Shown here in pieces: positions 22,187 through 32,759 of a stretch of 60,000 nucleotides of DNA. Location of the stretch: NCBI GenBank assembly GCA_950295325.1, contig OX485803.1, positions 51,973,554-52,033,553 on the forward strand, written 5' to 3'. The position numbers and the translations under genes are program-made. The stretch is from Polytrichum commune. Lineage: Eukaryota; Streptophyta; Polytrichopsida; Polytrichales; Polytrichaceae. Below the pieces are notes generated by a model. It was given only the letters and a program-made list of their open reading frames with translations, did not search any database and was not told the origin of the DNA. The stretch's first letter is position 1. Each line of letters opens with the position of its first letter.

Positions 22187-23764
22187 TGTGAGCCCAAATG
22201 GGTGCACACATGTTAGTTTTATCCTGCAAAGTCGTTTTGATTTGATTGTGAAATTCCTTTAGTTACTTGAAAACTTAAAAAGAGTGCAAAGATGGTTTTT
22301 GGGTTGAAGTTTAGACTTATTGTTAATTTGTGGGTTTAAGTTGGGGGAAAGGGGGTAGGAATTAATCGAAGGGGTTTAGGTTCATGGCCATTAGACTTAG
22401 GAGCGGGGAGGGGGTAGCCCTAATGGGGTTTAAAGGTGTTCATTTAGGGGGGGTCTCAACTGTAACCTAGACTATCCCGGGACAGAGCACCAGAAGGGGG
22501 GTTGCTGCGGCAGTTGGGCGTTCTTACCAAAATACACAAGAGGGGAAGCTGCTGGTGGGGGAAAGCGGTGATGGCCGGGGAGGTCTCCGAATCCAAATCG
22601 AATGGGTGAATAGGCAGGGGAGAAGGTGGATAGGCGAGGGTGATGGATGGAAGCGGCAGCGGAGAGCAAGGTGCTACTACCGAAATTGCACCAGGTTCGG
22701 GTAAGGTCAGGGGAAGCAAGTAGCCAGCTTGCTTGATTCAATTGCCATCTGCCGCGGAATTTGGTTGCCACGAAGGGAAATCATAAGCGTGCTAATTCGA
22801 CCAAGAGGAAAGAGGTGACTTCGAATGATCTGAGGGGAGACTCATGGAACGCAAGGGAGGTGCAAACATTTTGAGCTGAGGTTGATTCCTGAAATTGTAG
22901 AGCATCCTCAAGTCAGCCTGAGAGGCGGGAATTCAAGGGTGCACATTGTAGCAGGGCGAATGTAGGCCAGCAGGGGGTCGATCCCCGAGTGCATTGAGGT
23001 TGGAGCAAATTCGGAGTCAAGGTGGGCTAAGTCTGCCGAGCTGGGCCGGTGACGGGCAATGACATGCCCACTGGTTAGCCAAACAACGTAGATTCATGGT
23101 TGCTGGGTTCCTCGGATTCGGGGTTCAGGGCACTAAGATGGTAGCCTGAGGCGAAGGGGAGCTGGCCTATGGGCTGGATCGGCACTGATCAAGCTTCTGA
23201 GGAGGTTGGAGCAGATTCAGAGTCAAGGTGGGCTAAGTCTGCCGAGCTGGGCCGGTGACGGGCAATGACAGGCCCACTGGTTAGCCAAACAGCGTAGATT
23301 CATGGTTGTTGGGTTCCTCGGATTCGGGGTTCAGGGCACTAAGATGGTAGCCTGAGGCGAAGAGGAGCTGGCCTAGGGGCTGGATCGGCATTAACCAAGC
23401 TTCGGATGAAGTTGGGCTTAGCAGCAGGGTATTCATTGGGAAAACTGTTAGTAGCATTAGGGTTAAGGTTTGAGAGAAAGGGGGTTAGCCTAGTGATTAG
23501 GGTAGGGGGATTAAGGGAGTGAGTTAATAGGCCTCATGTGTGAGGGGTTACCTTCCTTATGACCATTATAGTGGTTTTGATTGTAAGAGCATAATGTGTT
23601 TTTAAATACATATGACTCCTGTGTTATGAATAAAACTGTGCACTATCACAGTGTCCTTAAATTAACCAAAAGGGGGAACAACCAATGCCTAGTGGAGTTA
23701 TGTGTGTGAGCCCTACTCGTTCGCTCGGACTACGACGCACAAGAGTGGATGTTTAGGCCTCACA
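22187..23764 (+). mobile_element. Solo LTR 3 of family A, 1,578 bp, TSD CACAT
   Basis: Starts TGTGAGCCCAAATGGGTGCA and ends GTTTAGGCCTCACA. CACAT directly precedes (22182-22186) and follows (23765-23769), a perfect 5-bp duplication. The 3' segment CGGACTACGACGC...AAG.GTGG.GTTTAGGCCTCACA aligns with the ends of LTR 1 and LTR 2, and the AAAAAGAGTG word near the 5' end is shared with LTR 1. The central part is G-rich and contains an internal tandem duplication at 22996-23407. No internal retroelement sequence follows. Confidence 0.9.
22996..23407 (+). repeat. 206-bp tandem duplication inside LTR 3
   Basis: Two nearly identical units, 22996-23201 and 23202-23407, each starting GAGGTTGGAGCA and containing GCCGAGCTGGGCCGGTGACG and GATTCGGGGTTCAGGGCACT. 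Only a handful of substitutions separate them, so the duplication is younger than the divergence between the three LTRs. Confidence 0.93.
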
Positions 23765-23929
23765 CACATGGTACCACATGAGTGTGCATAAACTTTTTAA
23801 TAAGAGTTTGATTCACAAAGATACATAAGGGATGGCTATTGTTCTACCCAGGAATGTACAATTATATAGGGTAGAAGAAATTTTGAAGGAGAGGTAAATG
23901 TACGTCCTACTCCAAAAAGCTTGTAACTA

Positions 23930-24285
23930 TTCACTAGGAAGCAATACATATCATCCATGTGTCGTGCTTCCATGTCTTTATCAATAAGTAAATGATTTTT
24001 GATTTTATATGCAAGAAAACCCTAATGATCTCTCCAATCATTTTACATTCTATATACATAGTTGAGGCAATTTATTCTAAAAGTTTTAAATTACCGTATA
24101 TATGCATGAGACTATTAATCGATATATAGTTGTATGCATTGTCTTCTTTCCGGTGTATTTTCTTATAATGGGTCCCGCACGCACATGGCTCACACTCTTT
24201 ATTAAGAGTTCATTCCCCGGGATAGTAACAATAGCACCTATGCAATCAAGACATTCACAAACTCGTGGGGGGGGGCACTCAAGGT
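23930..24285 (+). repeat. Dispersed repeat, copy 1 of 2
   Basis: Diverged direct copy of 27100-27440. Shared landmarks are AGGAAGCAA near the start, TATACATA-AT/GT-GAGGCAAT, then AAAGTTTTAAAT, then a segment ending in a G or C homopolymer (G9 at 24267-24275 here, C12 at 27386-27397 there). The class is unknown and there is no coding sequence. An AGGT microsatellite follows at about 24281-24293. Confidence 0.5.
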
Positions 24286-24849
24286 AGGTAGGTAGATTAA
24301 AATAACTGCATTTTAGGAACCATAGCCCATATGTATTTGGACATTAATAAGTTTCAAAGTCAATATTTTGTGAAATAGAAAATTAGTATATAATATTGGC
24401 TAATTTTCAAAATACCAAGAAAAAAATTACCTCGAATATTTATATGCTAAACTCTCAATTTAAATAATCACTTTCAAAAACATGTATGTTATGAATTTTG
24501 AAGAATTCTAGATTACATTCAATGACAACATAATTTTGTGAAATAGTTTTGGTGCATTCTTACCATACACATAAAGGTGCCAAAAGTACATACTCGGATT
24601 AAGTTACGTGCACTCCCAACTTTTCAAACCAAGTCAATAGTACCAAAGACAGTGCATTTTGTTTATAATCACTTTCAAGTTTATTTGAAACTTGGTTTAG
24701 AATGGTCTATAACAAACACTTTGAACATTGAACTTAGAATTTTGACCCTCAACAAGTTTTCAAATCAAATCTCAAAAAAATGACCATTCAGTAAATCCAG
24801 AAGAAGTGAACACACACACTTACTTTAGTTCATGAACTTTTATATTGGT

Positions 24850-25773
24850 TGTACTTTAGGTTTTTGCTATGGGTTACAACAAAACAAACAAACAACTTAG
24901 GGTAGACTGATTTAGTGTCTACAAGGATTGATGTTACATTGGTTAAGGGATTCTTCATTAAAGTTACGGTTATTTCACTCTAGATCCCATTTGAAAGGTT
25001 CATCATTCATTGTTTTCCCTCTTAAGGTTCATTCATGCATCTTTCAGTTATGTGTAAGTATGTCATGTATGACGACTCCTAAAACTTAATGACACGGTTC
25101 TACATCAATCATGGAGCTCTTTGAGCTTGGGCAATAGCCTTCTTTATTGTCAATAGTCTTTGTCATGTGTGGCCATAGTTTTCGAATGAATTTTCATGCC
25201 ATTTGGGTTAGTAACTTCTCCCTTAATTAATGTCACCAATCATAGACCAAATTGCATTGCTAAAAGCTCAATTCCTTGCTTCAATCCTCTTTATGTTCTT
25301 GTCATGAACTTATCTTAGTTATGAATCATCATGTACATATTTGCATCTTAGGCTGTAATCTTGCAAACACCCAAGGTAAACATCAAAATGCATAGCATGT
25401 ATTCTTTATCAACATAAAATTCAACTAGCCTAAATCTCTTTGGCACCTTTCCTTAACCTCACTCCTCACAGTCTATTGGCAACCTCTATTCATTCCATAC
25501 CTCACTTCTTATAGGCTCTTGGTGTATCTTCTTCATTATGGCCAGTATGCTACTCTTGGCGCAGTGAAATCACATGGCAATGATCTCCTACAATTACTAT
25601 AGTATACATAACAAAGGTTTCCAATATTTCAATCTATGTTTTCATCTCAACTACACACATGCTCATCTTCACACCTCTTGGCATTCCTACTATAACCTCT
25701 CTAACCATGATTCTTCCACTCTATCACTATATTCGTTAATTTGGGACTTTTTCGGCATTTTGAGACAGTTACA
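24850..25773 (+). mobile_element. LTR of family B, probable, diverged
   Basis: The 5' end, TGTACTTTAGGTTTTTGCTA, and the following 100 bases match the 5' end of the family B LTRs at 29286 (plus) and 45565 (minus). Further in, GGCAATAGCC (25130-25139), TTCTTATAGGCTC and CTTGGTGTAT match the complement of 43840-45565. A plausible 3' end is TTGAGACAGTTACA at 25773. No target duplication is visible, so the 3' border is uncertain. Confidence 0.55.
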
Positions 25774-25779
25774 AATATA

Positions 25780-27095
25780 AGAACATGGATAAAATCACAC
25801 AGATATTGGAGAATGTTGTAAGATGCAAATACTTTGAAGCGGGTGTTCATATCAAGAACCCAATTAAGAACTCATATCAAGATGGTTTAGGTAGGACGAC
25901 CCAAACATTAGACCATGTTGTTGTGGTCCATATATTAATTTGAGACAAGAGAAAGTCTCAAATTAACAAATATATTACGAGTCTTCTTTTGGTGGCAACT
26001 CTTGTCTCTTGTCTCATGTCACACTTCTCACCGGTTAATAAGATTTTATAATTGTGATGAAAATTCAAAATATTTTTGATAAATTCGATATTGGAGGACA
26101 AAAAAATCACGATGTTGTGAAAACAATGTACGGATGTGATCCTTTGACAGGGACTCACGTTTTCTTGTGATAGTACTTTTGAAACAAACAAATTTGATTT
26201 TATGACATTCCTTAGAACATGCTTTACACATCATACCTTTAACCCTTAAAATTTTAAGCCTATTTTCATCCGATCAACCATGTGTTGCACCCTCAATTTC
26301 ATCACTCGTTTATGATTTTATGTTCTTTCCTCTATGACTTTTTACGTGAAAAAAGGGTAAGAATATAATGAAAGCTTCAAAGTTAAATCTGCTAAAGGGC
26401 AAGTGAAATCATCAACGAACGAAGATATGCTTTTGCTATGAAGTAAAGCCTTCTAACTTAGATGGCCAAAGGTTGCAGAATCCACCACCAAATTCCATCC
26501 ATTAAATAAGCAGCAATATTGAAGACATGGGTGGTCATATCAAAAGTAATTTGGGACTGGGACCCAAAACTTGGCATAAAAGTGGTTGAAATTGCAAAAG
26601 TCAAAAAATGAAACAAGAGAGACACGAGGCAAACTCTTGAGTTGAAGAGCCAAAATGAAGCCCAAAGGCAATTACACCATCAACTTTTATTTACTTCATT
26701 TAGTTGTTTTGTGGACGTGGACTCCTACATATAGTTGTAATGATAAATTCAGAAATCAAAGGAGCATGAAAAGTACCAATAGGCCATAAGTACCCTACCT
26801 AGAGTAGAGGCACCCATAACCAATCACTTAAGAGATTCATGGTAGCATATTCATCTTCTTCTAACCTTTCATAAACCTCGGTTGTTGCACTTCATACTAT
26901 TTTCTTCAAGGGAGCATATATTAATGCATGTATTGAAATTGAGAGATTTTCCACAACCTTTTTTTGTATACATGAATGAATTGCCATTTAATATAATTCT
27001 ATAATTGTCATGAATAAATTTAAGTCATACCATAAAGTCTAATTCATCAAAATATACCTTATACATCCCCCAATCCACATCCAAACTTCAAATGT
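25780..27095. other. No gene recognised
   Basis: AT-rich with short overlapping open frames on both strands and no motif that I recognise. No inverted repeat or tandem array stood out. Confidence 0.45.
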
Positions 27096-27099
27096 GTTG

Positions 27100-27440
27100 A
27101 TCCAGGAAGCAACGATTGTCATCCAAGCATCATGTTTCAATAACGTTATCAATACATAGCGATTTATGAGCAAATATGCAAAGAATGTCGATTATCCTCC
27201 ACTTGCTTACTTTGTATACATAATCGAGGCAATCTACTCTAAGAACTTAAAAGTTTTAAATACACATGAAACTAATAGGTAGCCTATAATATGTCTATAT
27301 AGTAAAAACATTTAATCAAGATATGTTTCTATATGGGGGGTTTGCACAAGGGATCTCTTGTGCGTGCATGGCTTTGAACTCGCATCCCCCCCCCCCCGTC
27401 CCTGAAAGAACACCCAATGATCAAATTGAAGGCCTCACAT
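27100..27440 (+). repeat. Dispersed repeat, copy 2 of 2
   Basis: Partner of 23930-24285. Contains C12 at 27386-27397 where copy 1 has G9. The stretch from 27441 to 28550 holds no recognised gene. Confidence 0.5.
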
Positions 27441-28556
27441 GTAGTTCAAGTTGTAAACCAATTTTTTTTTTGCAATTACATTGAAAATTTACGTGTTTGA
27501 AATCCCTTCAAAACAAGTATCAATTCATTTGATTAACAACAACCTTTCAACATGATACCAAAGCATTGAAAACAACAACACAATTTAGTTCACTATGAGA
27601 GATAAGGACATACGATTCATAACATCACACACCTCCGTAGTTGCGTTCCGTGGGACCAGGTGTCACATGAGCATACGTCTCCTTTAATCTTGGAATTTCT
27701 TGTTGATGGGAGGCAATCAAGTGGTGTACTGTGAACTTCTCAACAAGCAACTGTAAATTATCGCAACGTCCTTCTTTAGAAAGAGACCATCACAAAACCA
27801 CTTAGTAGTGTTATGTTCTTGGTTGTTGTCCCAAACCTCAAAGCATTTCCTCAATCCATACACCTCATTTCAAGACCGCACAAAGACACATTCGTGAGCG
27901 CATCCACGTCTTTAATTCAAGAAGTCAAACATTTTTCTTGCCTAGCATCCTTCATCTTGTTCTCATTTTCTTTTCGAGCTGAAGGTTTTGGAAGAAGTTA
28001 GACACACACTTACATGAGATCTCCAACGTAAATGTTCTTCTCCCTAGGAAGCAATCAAAAAATTTTAAGCAAAAAAAGGGAAAAACTCTAGTTATTTTGA
28101 AGATTAGTTTAGAATTGAAGATGCATTGCACCCTCAAATGGAAATATAGGATATAATGTACCCATCGTTGAGGTTTGACTCGAAACGGTGAGTTACAAAT
28201 TTGAGATCCCGGTTAGTTATTAAGTACACGAGCTTCGGACAATTCACACAACCCAAGACTCCAAATCGAGATGGCGATATGTTGGCCTTGCCGCGACTTG
28301 GTGGGGCCAAGGACCGACAATCATAAGGAGGGCCCACCCTTTAACCCACTTATAATTTATCTTATTATCAATAAGATGGATGAAAGCTCGATGGATAAGA
28401 TATGCTTAATTAGGCTCCAAGCAATCATTAGTTCTGCTATATCCCCAAGGCTAACTTAATTGTGACATAAGCATAATGACACTTGCACCATTTGTCCACC
28501 GCCACCCCCCGGGACCTTTTAATTCGTATTTTATAGGGAGTGCCGTATGCAATCTA

Positions 28557-29111
28557 CACTATTTTGTCTAATTAGTGTGGGGTACCATTCGGAGTTACAT
28601 GTTGTTATAACTTTTTATCCTAATTAGTGTGGGTTACTATCTAGAGTTACATGTTGTTGTTTAAATTGAAAGTTTTTTTTAAACCAAATAAGATAAGTAC
28701 ACTAAATATGAACGCAAACACTAAATATCAATAACCCTATGAAAGTAAGTAGCAATAAATGTAATATAAATGTAACTCAAACACTAAATATCAACTATGG
28801 TAATATGTGGAAGTTACATGTTGGAATTTAGTGTCAGTAAGGGTATGAAAAAAAGGATAGAATAAGGGAGATGGTAGTAGGGAAGGTAGCGGCACATTTA
28901 TGTCTAACACTAATTGTCAAAGAATTGAAAATTAGTGTTGAGCAGGGTAGGGTGATAACAACACAAAATATCCCATTTAGTGTAATTGGTATTCACACCG
29001 AACAGTATGATAGACCTTAGCTGGTAAAAAAACGATAGTGTTGATAAAAAAATTATAGCAACATGGAACTCCATATGGTAACCTGCACTAATTACACAAA
29101 ATAGTATAGTG
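28557..29111. mobile_element. Long-TIR MITE-like element with a nested insertion
   Basis: The left end, CACTATTTTGTCTAATTAGT followed by GTGGGGTACCATTCGGAGTT, is inverted at the right end (about 29050-29111), giving inverted repeats of about 60 bases. A second partial copy of the left arm lies directly inside at about 28619-28665. Another element of a different family, 28696-28985, sits within it. A solo arm of the same family is at 39846-39892 (complementary orientation), and the word TTCGGAGNTACATGTT is shared with the MITE at 57449-57678, so these families appear related. A clean target duplication was not found. Confidence 0.6.
28696..28985. mobile_element. Nested CACTAAATA-ended MITE
   Basis: Starts TA-CACTAAATATGAACG and ends CCATTTAGTG-TA, with TA at both borders. 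It aligns along its length with 49788-50110: shared segments are CAATAACCCTATGAAAGTAA, TCAACTATGGTAATATGTGG and GTAGGGTGATAACAACAC. It contains three further CACTAAATA words. No coding capacity. Confidence 0.7.
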
Positions 29112-29126
29112 CTCGAGGGAGAGATA

Positions 29127-29147
29127 CACTAAATATTGTATTTAGTG
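29127..29147. repeat. Solo 21-bp CACTAAATA palindrome
   Basis: CACTAAATA-TTG-TATTTAGTG, preceded by TA. It is the same module that forms the ends of the MITEs at 8922, 57454 and others, here without a partner end nearby. Confidence 0.8.
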
Positions 29148-29285
29148 TTGTGTGGTATTTTATGATGTCATTGTGGTAAAAAATTTAATGACTTTTTCTT
29201 TTGAATAGATTTACAAATTCTATCGTAGATGATTAGAAGTTGGATGAAATCCATTGTCATTATTGAAACAAACCTTGGTATATTA

Positions 29286-29982
29286 TGTAGTTAGGTTTTT
29301 GCTATGACTTAAAACAACAAACCCATGGAACTAAGTCTCCAGGAAGATTGAGATAATGTCTATAAGGGTTAATGTCGCATTGGATTAAGGATTACAATGA
29401 CAATCTAAAACTTTCCCTTGTTCATTCCTTCTTTATTATACTTATTCTCCACTCTTATGGTTCATTTGTGCTTTCTCTGTCATGAGTGATTCCATCCTAT
29501 CTTTAGGGAATTATCTATCACTCTGTGTCTTTGACCTATTTCAGTCGTGAAGCTCAAAAGCCTCGCAAATGGTCAATGCCAATTTGTCAAGACAAAAGTC
29601 CGGGGTAATGTCTTTCGAATGCCACGTCGTCTTTGCATCTCAAGAATTATGCTTTGCAATAATTTCAAATTCATTCATTTTAATTCGACTTATAGTCATT
29701 CGGCCTTTCTTTCCAAAATTGTAATCACCATCTTCATTTCCAACTTATTTGCCTTTCGTAACTATAGTTGTTTTAAATTTGGTCTGCCAAAACATCTAGT
29801 GAACTATACTTATATCTAGTTAACTAAAGTTGAGCGTAGCTTGTTCATGGAATTACGTTGTAGTGTTGTAGTGTCACTAATGTGTTATTTGTGTTGGTGG
29901 TGTACATGGAGATTGTTCCAAAGCCCAACACTCTGAGTGATCGTATAAAGGCATTTCTTGATGATCCTTAGTGATCTTAGCA
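29286..29982 (+). mobile_element. LTR of family B, 5' half clear, 3' end tentative
   Basis: Starts TGTAGTTAGGTTTTTGCTAT. Bases 29286-29770 match the complement of 45060-45565 closely, including TGACCTATTTCAGTCGTGAA and AGCTCAAAAG. TATTA directly precedes (29281-29285), and the same pentamer follows a CA at 29983-29987, which would give a 697-bp element with a target duplication. The stretch after 29770 does not align with the other family members, and sequence near 29757-29825 recurs loosely at 30057-30150, so the 3' border is tentative. The 29547-29819 open frame and its counterpart at 45058-45300 reflect LTR homology, not a demonstrated gene. Confidence 0.6.
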
Positions 29983-29989
29983 TATTAAA

Positions 29990-32590
29990 AATCCTCAATT
30001 GAAGCAAATCAAGAGGCAAACTTCTTCAAATATATAATAATACTTTAATTTTTTTCTAGCAAACTATAGTTATTCTTGAATCTGGTCTTAATTTTTTCTA
30101 GATATTCCCCAAAATGTATTGAAAAAAATCTAGTTAACTATACTTATTTTGGAATTCGTCCAAGGTCTAGAATATTCTCTCCACACATAAATGTATAACG
30201 TTTTGAGCAATGAATAGCCCCAAAAAAATTAACTACCACCGCCCTTTGATGGATTAGCACTTTGATGCATAACACATCGGTCGAAGTTTCCACCATACCT
30301 AATCTTGAGGGGCACATGCTCTTAGTAGAGTATGCGGCCCAAGTATTTGTGGGCCTTTCCAATTTTGCATACAATTTTGGACACTAGATTGAATCAGAAG
30401 TTGTCTCATGCGGTTAGCAATTATGAATAAAACGTATAATCACTCAAGTTTCATAGTCAGGTGGATATGGAAAAGTTTTGGGAGGCCAAAGTCAAAATTG
30501 CTTTCTCTTTTAAGTGCTCACATATGCTCTCTCTCTCTCAATTCTATTAACCCTTGCAAGTAAAGTGATTCAAAGAATTGGAGCATGAGTTCCAATCTTG
30601 CCATACTAATATCGTCACACTTTTTTCTTTTTTTCTTTTTTTTGGATTGTCCATTGCCCTGCCAAATACCACTCAAACAAGAAGCTCCAAAATGGTAGCC
30701 ACTATTCACTAGGTTCCTTGAAACCATCAACATGTGTTTATCATGATAGCACTTAAGATAAACATGCCTAAATCCAACGTAGCAATAATTTGGACACATA
30801 TGTAAATGTTATATGGTTATAGGTGTGGATCTAAAGTGAGACGCCAAAAAGACATGTAGTTAAAATTTTAAAGAGATTGGAGTATGTACTCAAAATATGC
30901 TAATCATTCTAGACTCAACAATCAACATGATGGCAGGCGGGGGTAACCTCAATAACCACTTAATGAGCACGGGAATCTTCACTTTGATGTTGGATAAAAC
31001 ATATCATATGAATTTCTGAAAATTATGAGGCAAATGGGTATGGGCAAATTTGGATTTGATAGTTGTCTCACACTGATTGCGTGTTTTAGATCCTATGCAA
31101 AGTGGGTGTCGAAGAAAAAAAATCCAAATAACACGTGTCTACCTTAACTCGGCAACCACACTTATCAAGCACGGCTACATTAGTTCAAATAATACTCAAG
31201 TACAAGTATTTGTAGTTTTGTGGCCATTTCTTTTTATTCCATAGTTCGCTTCTGATAACAAAACGTTCCTCGGGACTTCTGCCATGTTTGTGGGCCCAAT
31301 AATAGATTCAAGAATAAAGACTCTAGATGCCGGAGTCCCATTGCGGCTAGATTGAATTTGAAGTCATGACAACTGAACACAACTCGTCAATTGAGTAATG
31401 TTATGAAATATGACATGTGTTCTTGTTCTCACATGTCATAAGAAAATGCGCTTGATTTCTCATCGAGGCAAAGGCAATGCTACTTGCATGTAGCATTAGG
31501 ACCGTAGGAAATGCAACCTTGGGTCGGTGGGAAAAGACCCCAAGAAGGTTAGACTTAAAAAGAGTAGTTGGAATTAAAGAGAAACAAAACAAAATATGGG
31601 CACTTGGGACCACATATCCTAGGAAATTGAGAAAGCCAAACCATTTTTCAACATAAGTCAACCTATGCCCTGAGATCAAGACTATTGCAATGAAAAGGAA
31701 CGGTGGTGGAGATCATGAGAGGAGGTGGAGACAAAAAATTTCTTCTTCTTTTTTCAAAATTCTCCATTTCTTCCTCATAATCTAATGGCATCTTTCCACT
31801 AGTGAGCAAAGGCTTAGATCATCGCTTTCTAAATTCCCTCAGTGGTTGAAAATGAGTGGCACTCCCACTTTGTTGTGACTGTACAGACTACAAAACCAAA
31901 AAAAAGTCGGCCATGTCATAGAATGGATGAATGATATGTCTCACGCACGCAAACTTAAAATTTATACGATTGAAACTCAACAAAAGTTATCTTCATATTA
32001 ATATATTGACACGTATAATAATATAACGACTATTCTAAAATCTTCAAACATTACATGCACAATAACTTCGAGGGTCCTGCTTAAACGTTCATTCCCGTTT
32101 TAATTATGCAAATCCACGTTTTGGAAAATGTTGAAAGCCACTCTAAGACTTTTGTCATGCCAAAGCTTCATGCCTATAATATGAGGAAGCGCAAGGCATT
32201 TAATTATGTGGGCAATGAGCGGATGGTGGGGCATTGCTCCAAGTTTGTTTACTCGGTGCATGTGGGAAAAGGAGACCTTGCAAGTGCTTTCATGTGCTCA
32301 ATGCGTCATGCATGGTGGTTCTCACCTTTGCATGCATGCAACGCAACAAGCTTTTCGGTTGCCTATTTCATAATAAACCTCATGTAAAAAAAGTGTAGCA
32401 CTTGATTGTCCTACTAGGATTCCCCATGAGGTTTAACCCCCAACAACATAATGTTTTTCTCTAACCAAATGACACCGAAATTTATAAATAAATAAAATTG
32501 AAAAAAAACATGTGAGCGGTACTCAAACTATCGAACTATCGATATGAAGGCCAAGTTATCAATGCAATACTATGCCATGTCGCATGACAT
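29990..32590. other. No gene recognised
   Basis: Short open frames only (for example 32106-32387 plus, 30518-30799 minus), none with recognisable domains. No array or strong inverted repeat was noticed. Confidence 0.45.
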
Positions 32591-32592
32591 AA

Positions 32593-32717
32593 CATTATTC
32601 AAATCCGTAACGGTTTTATGTGGAACTGAAAATATTCCTCGTATTCATATTGAATACGGAAAATATTCCATGGAATGTTTTCAGTCCCACAAAACATTGT
32701 TATGGATTTGAATAATG
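32593..32717. mobile_element. Fold-back MITE, 125 bp
   Basis: Inverted arms of about 45 bases: CATTATTCAAATCCGTAAC...GTGGAACTGAAAATATTCC against the complement of the right arm, with a few mismatches. The centre is itself a palindrome built of GTATTCATATTGAATAC. A diverged copy of one arm plus the centre is at 56930-57001. No clear target duplication. An ATT microsatellite follows at 32731-32759. Confidence 0.7.
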
Positions 32718-32730
32718 AAAGTAAGAGCCA

Positions 32731-32759
32731 TATTATTATTATTATTATTATTATTATTA
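32731..32759. repeat. (ATT)n microsatellite
   Basis: About ten uninterrupted ATT/TTA units directly after the fold-back element. Confidence 0.95.

Noticed and set aside
22456-22771. Proline/serine-rich proteins on the minus strand
   Set aside because: Two overlapping frames are open merely because of the G-rich composition of LTR 3; no domain is seen.
29547-29819. Conserved small protein shared with 45058-45300
   Set aside because: The similarity follows from the LTR homology and continues outside the frames; start, stop and length are not conserved.
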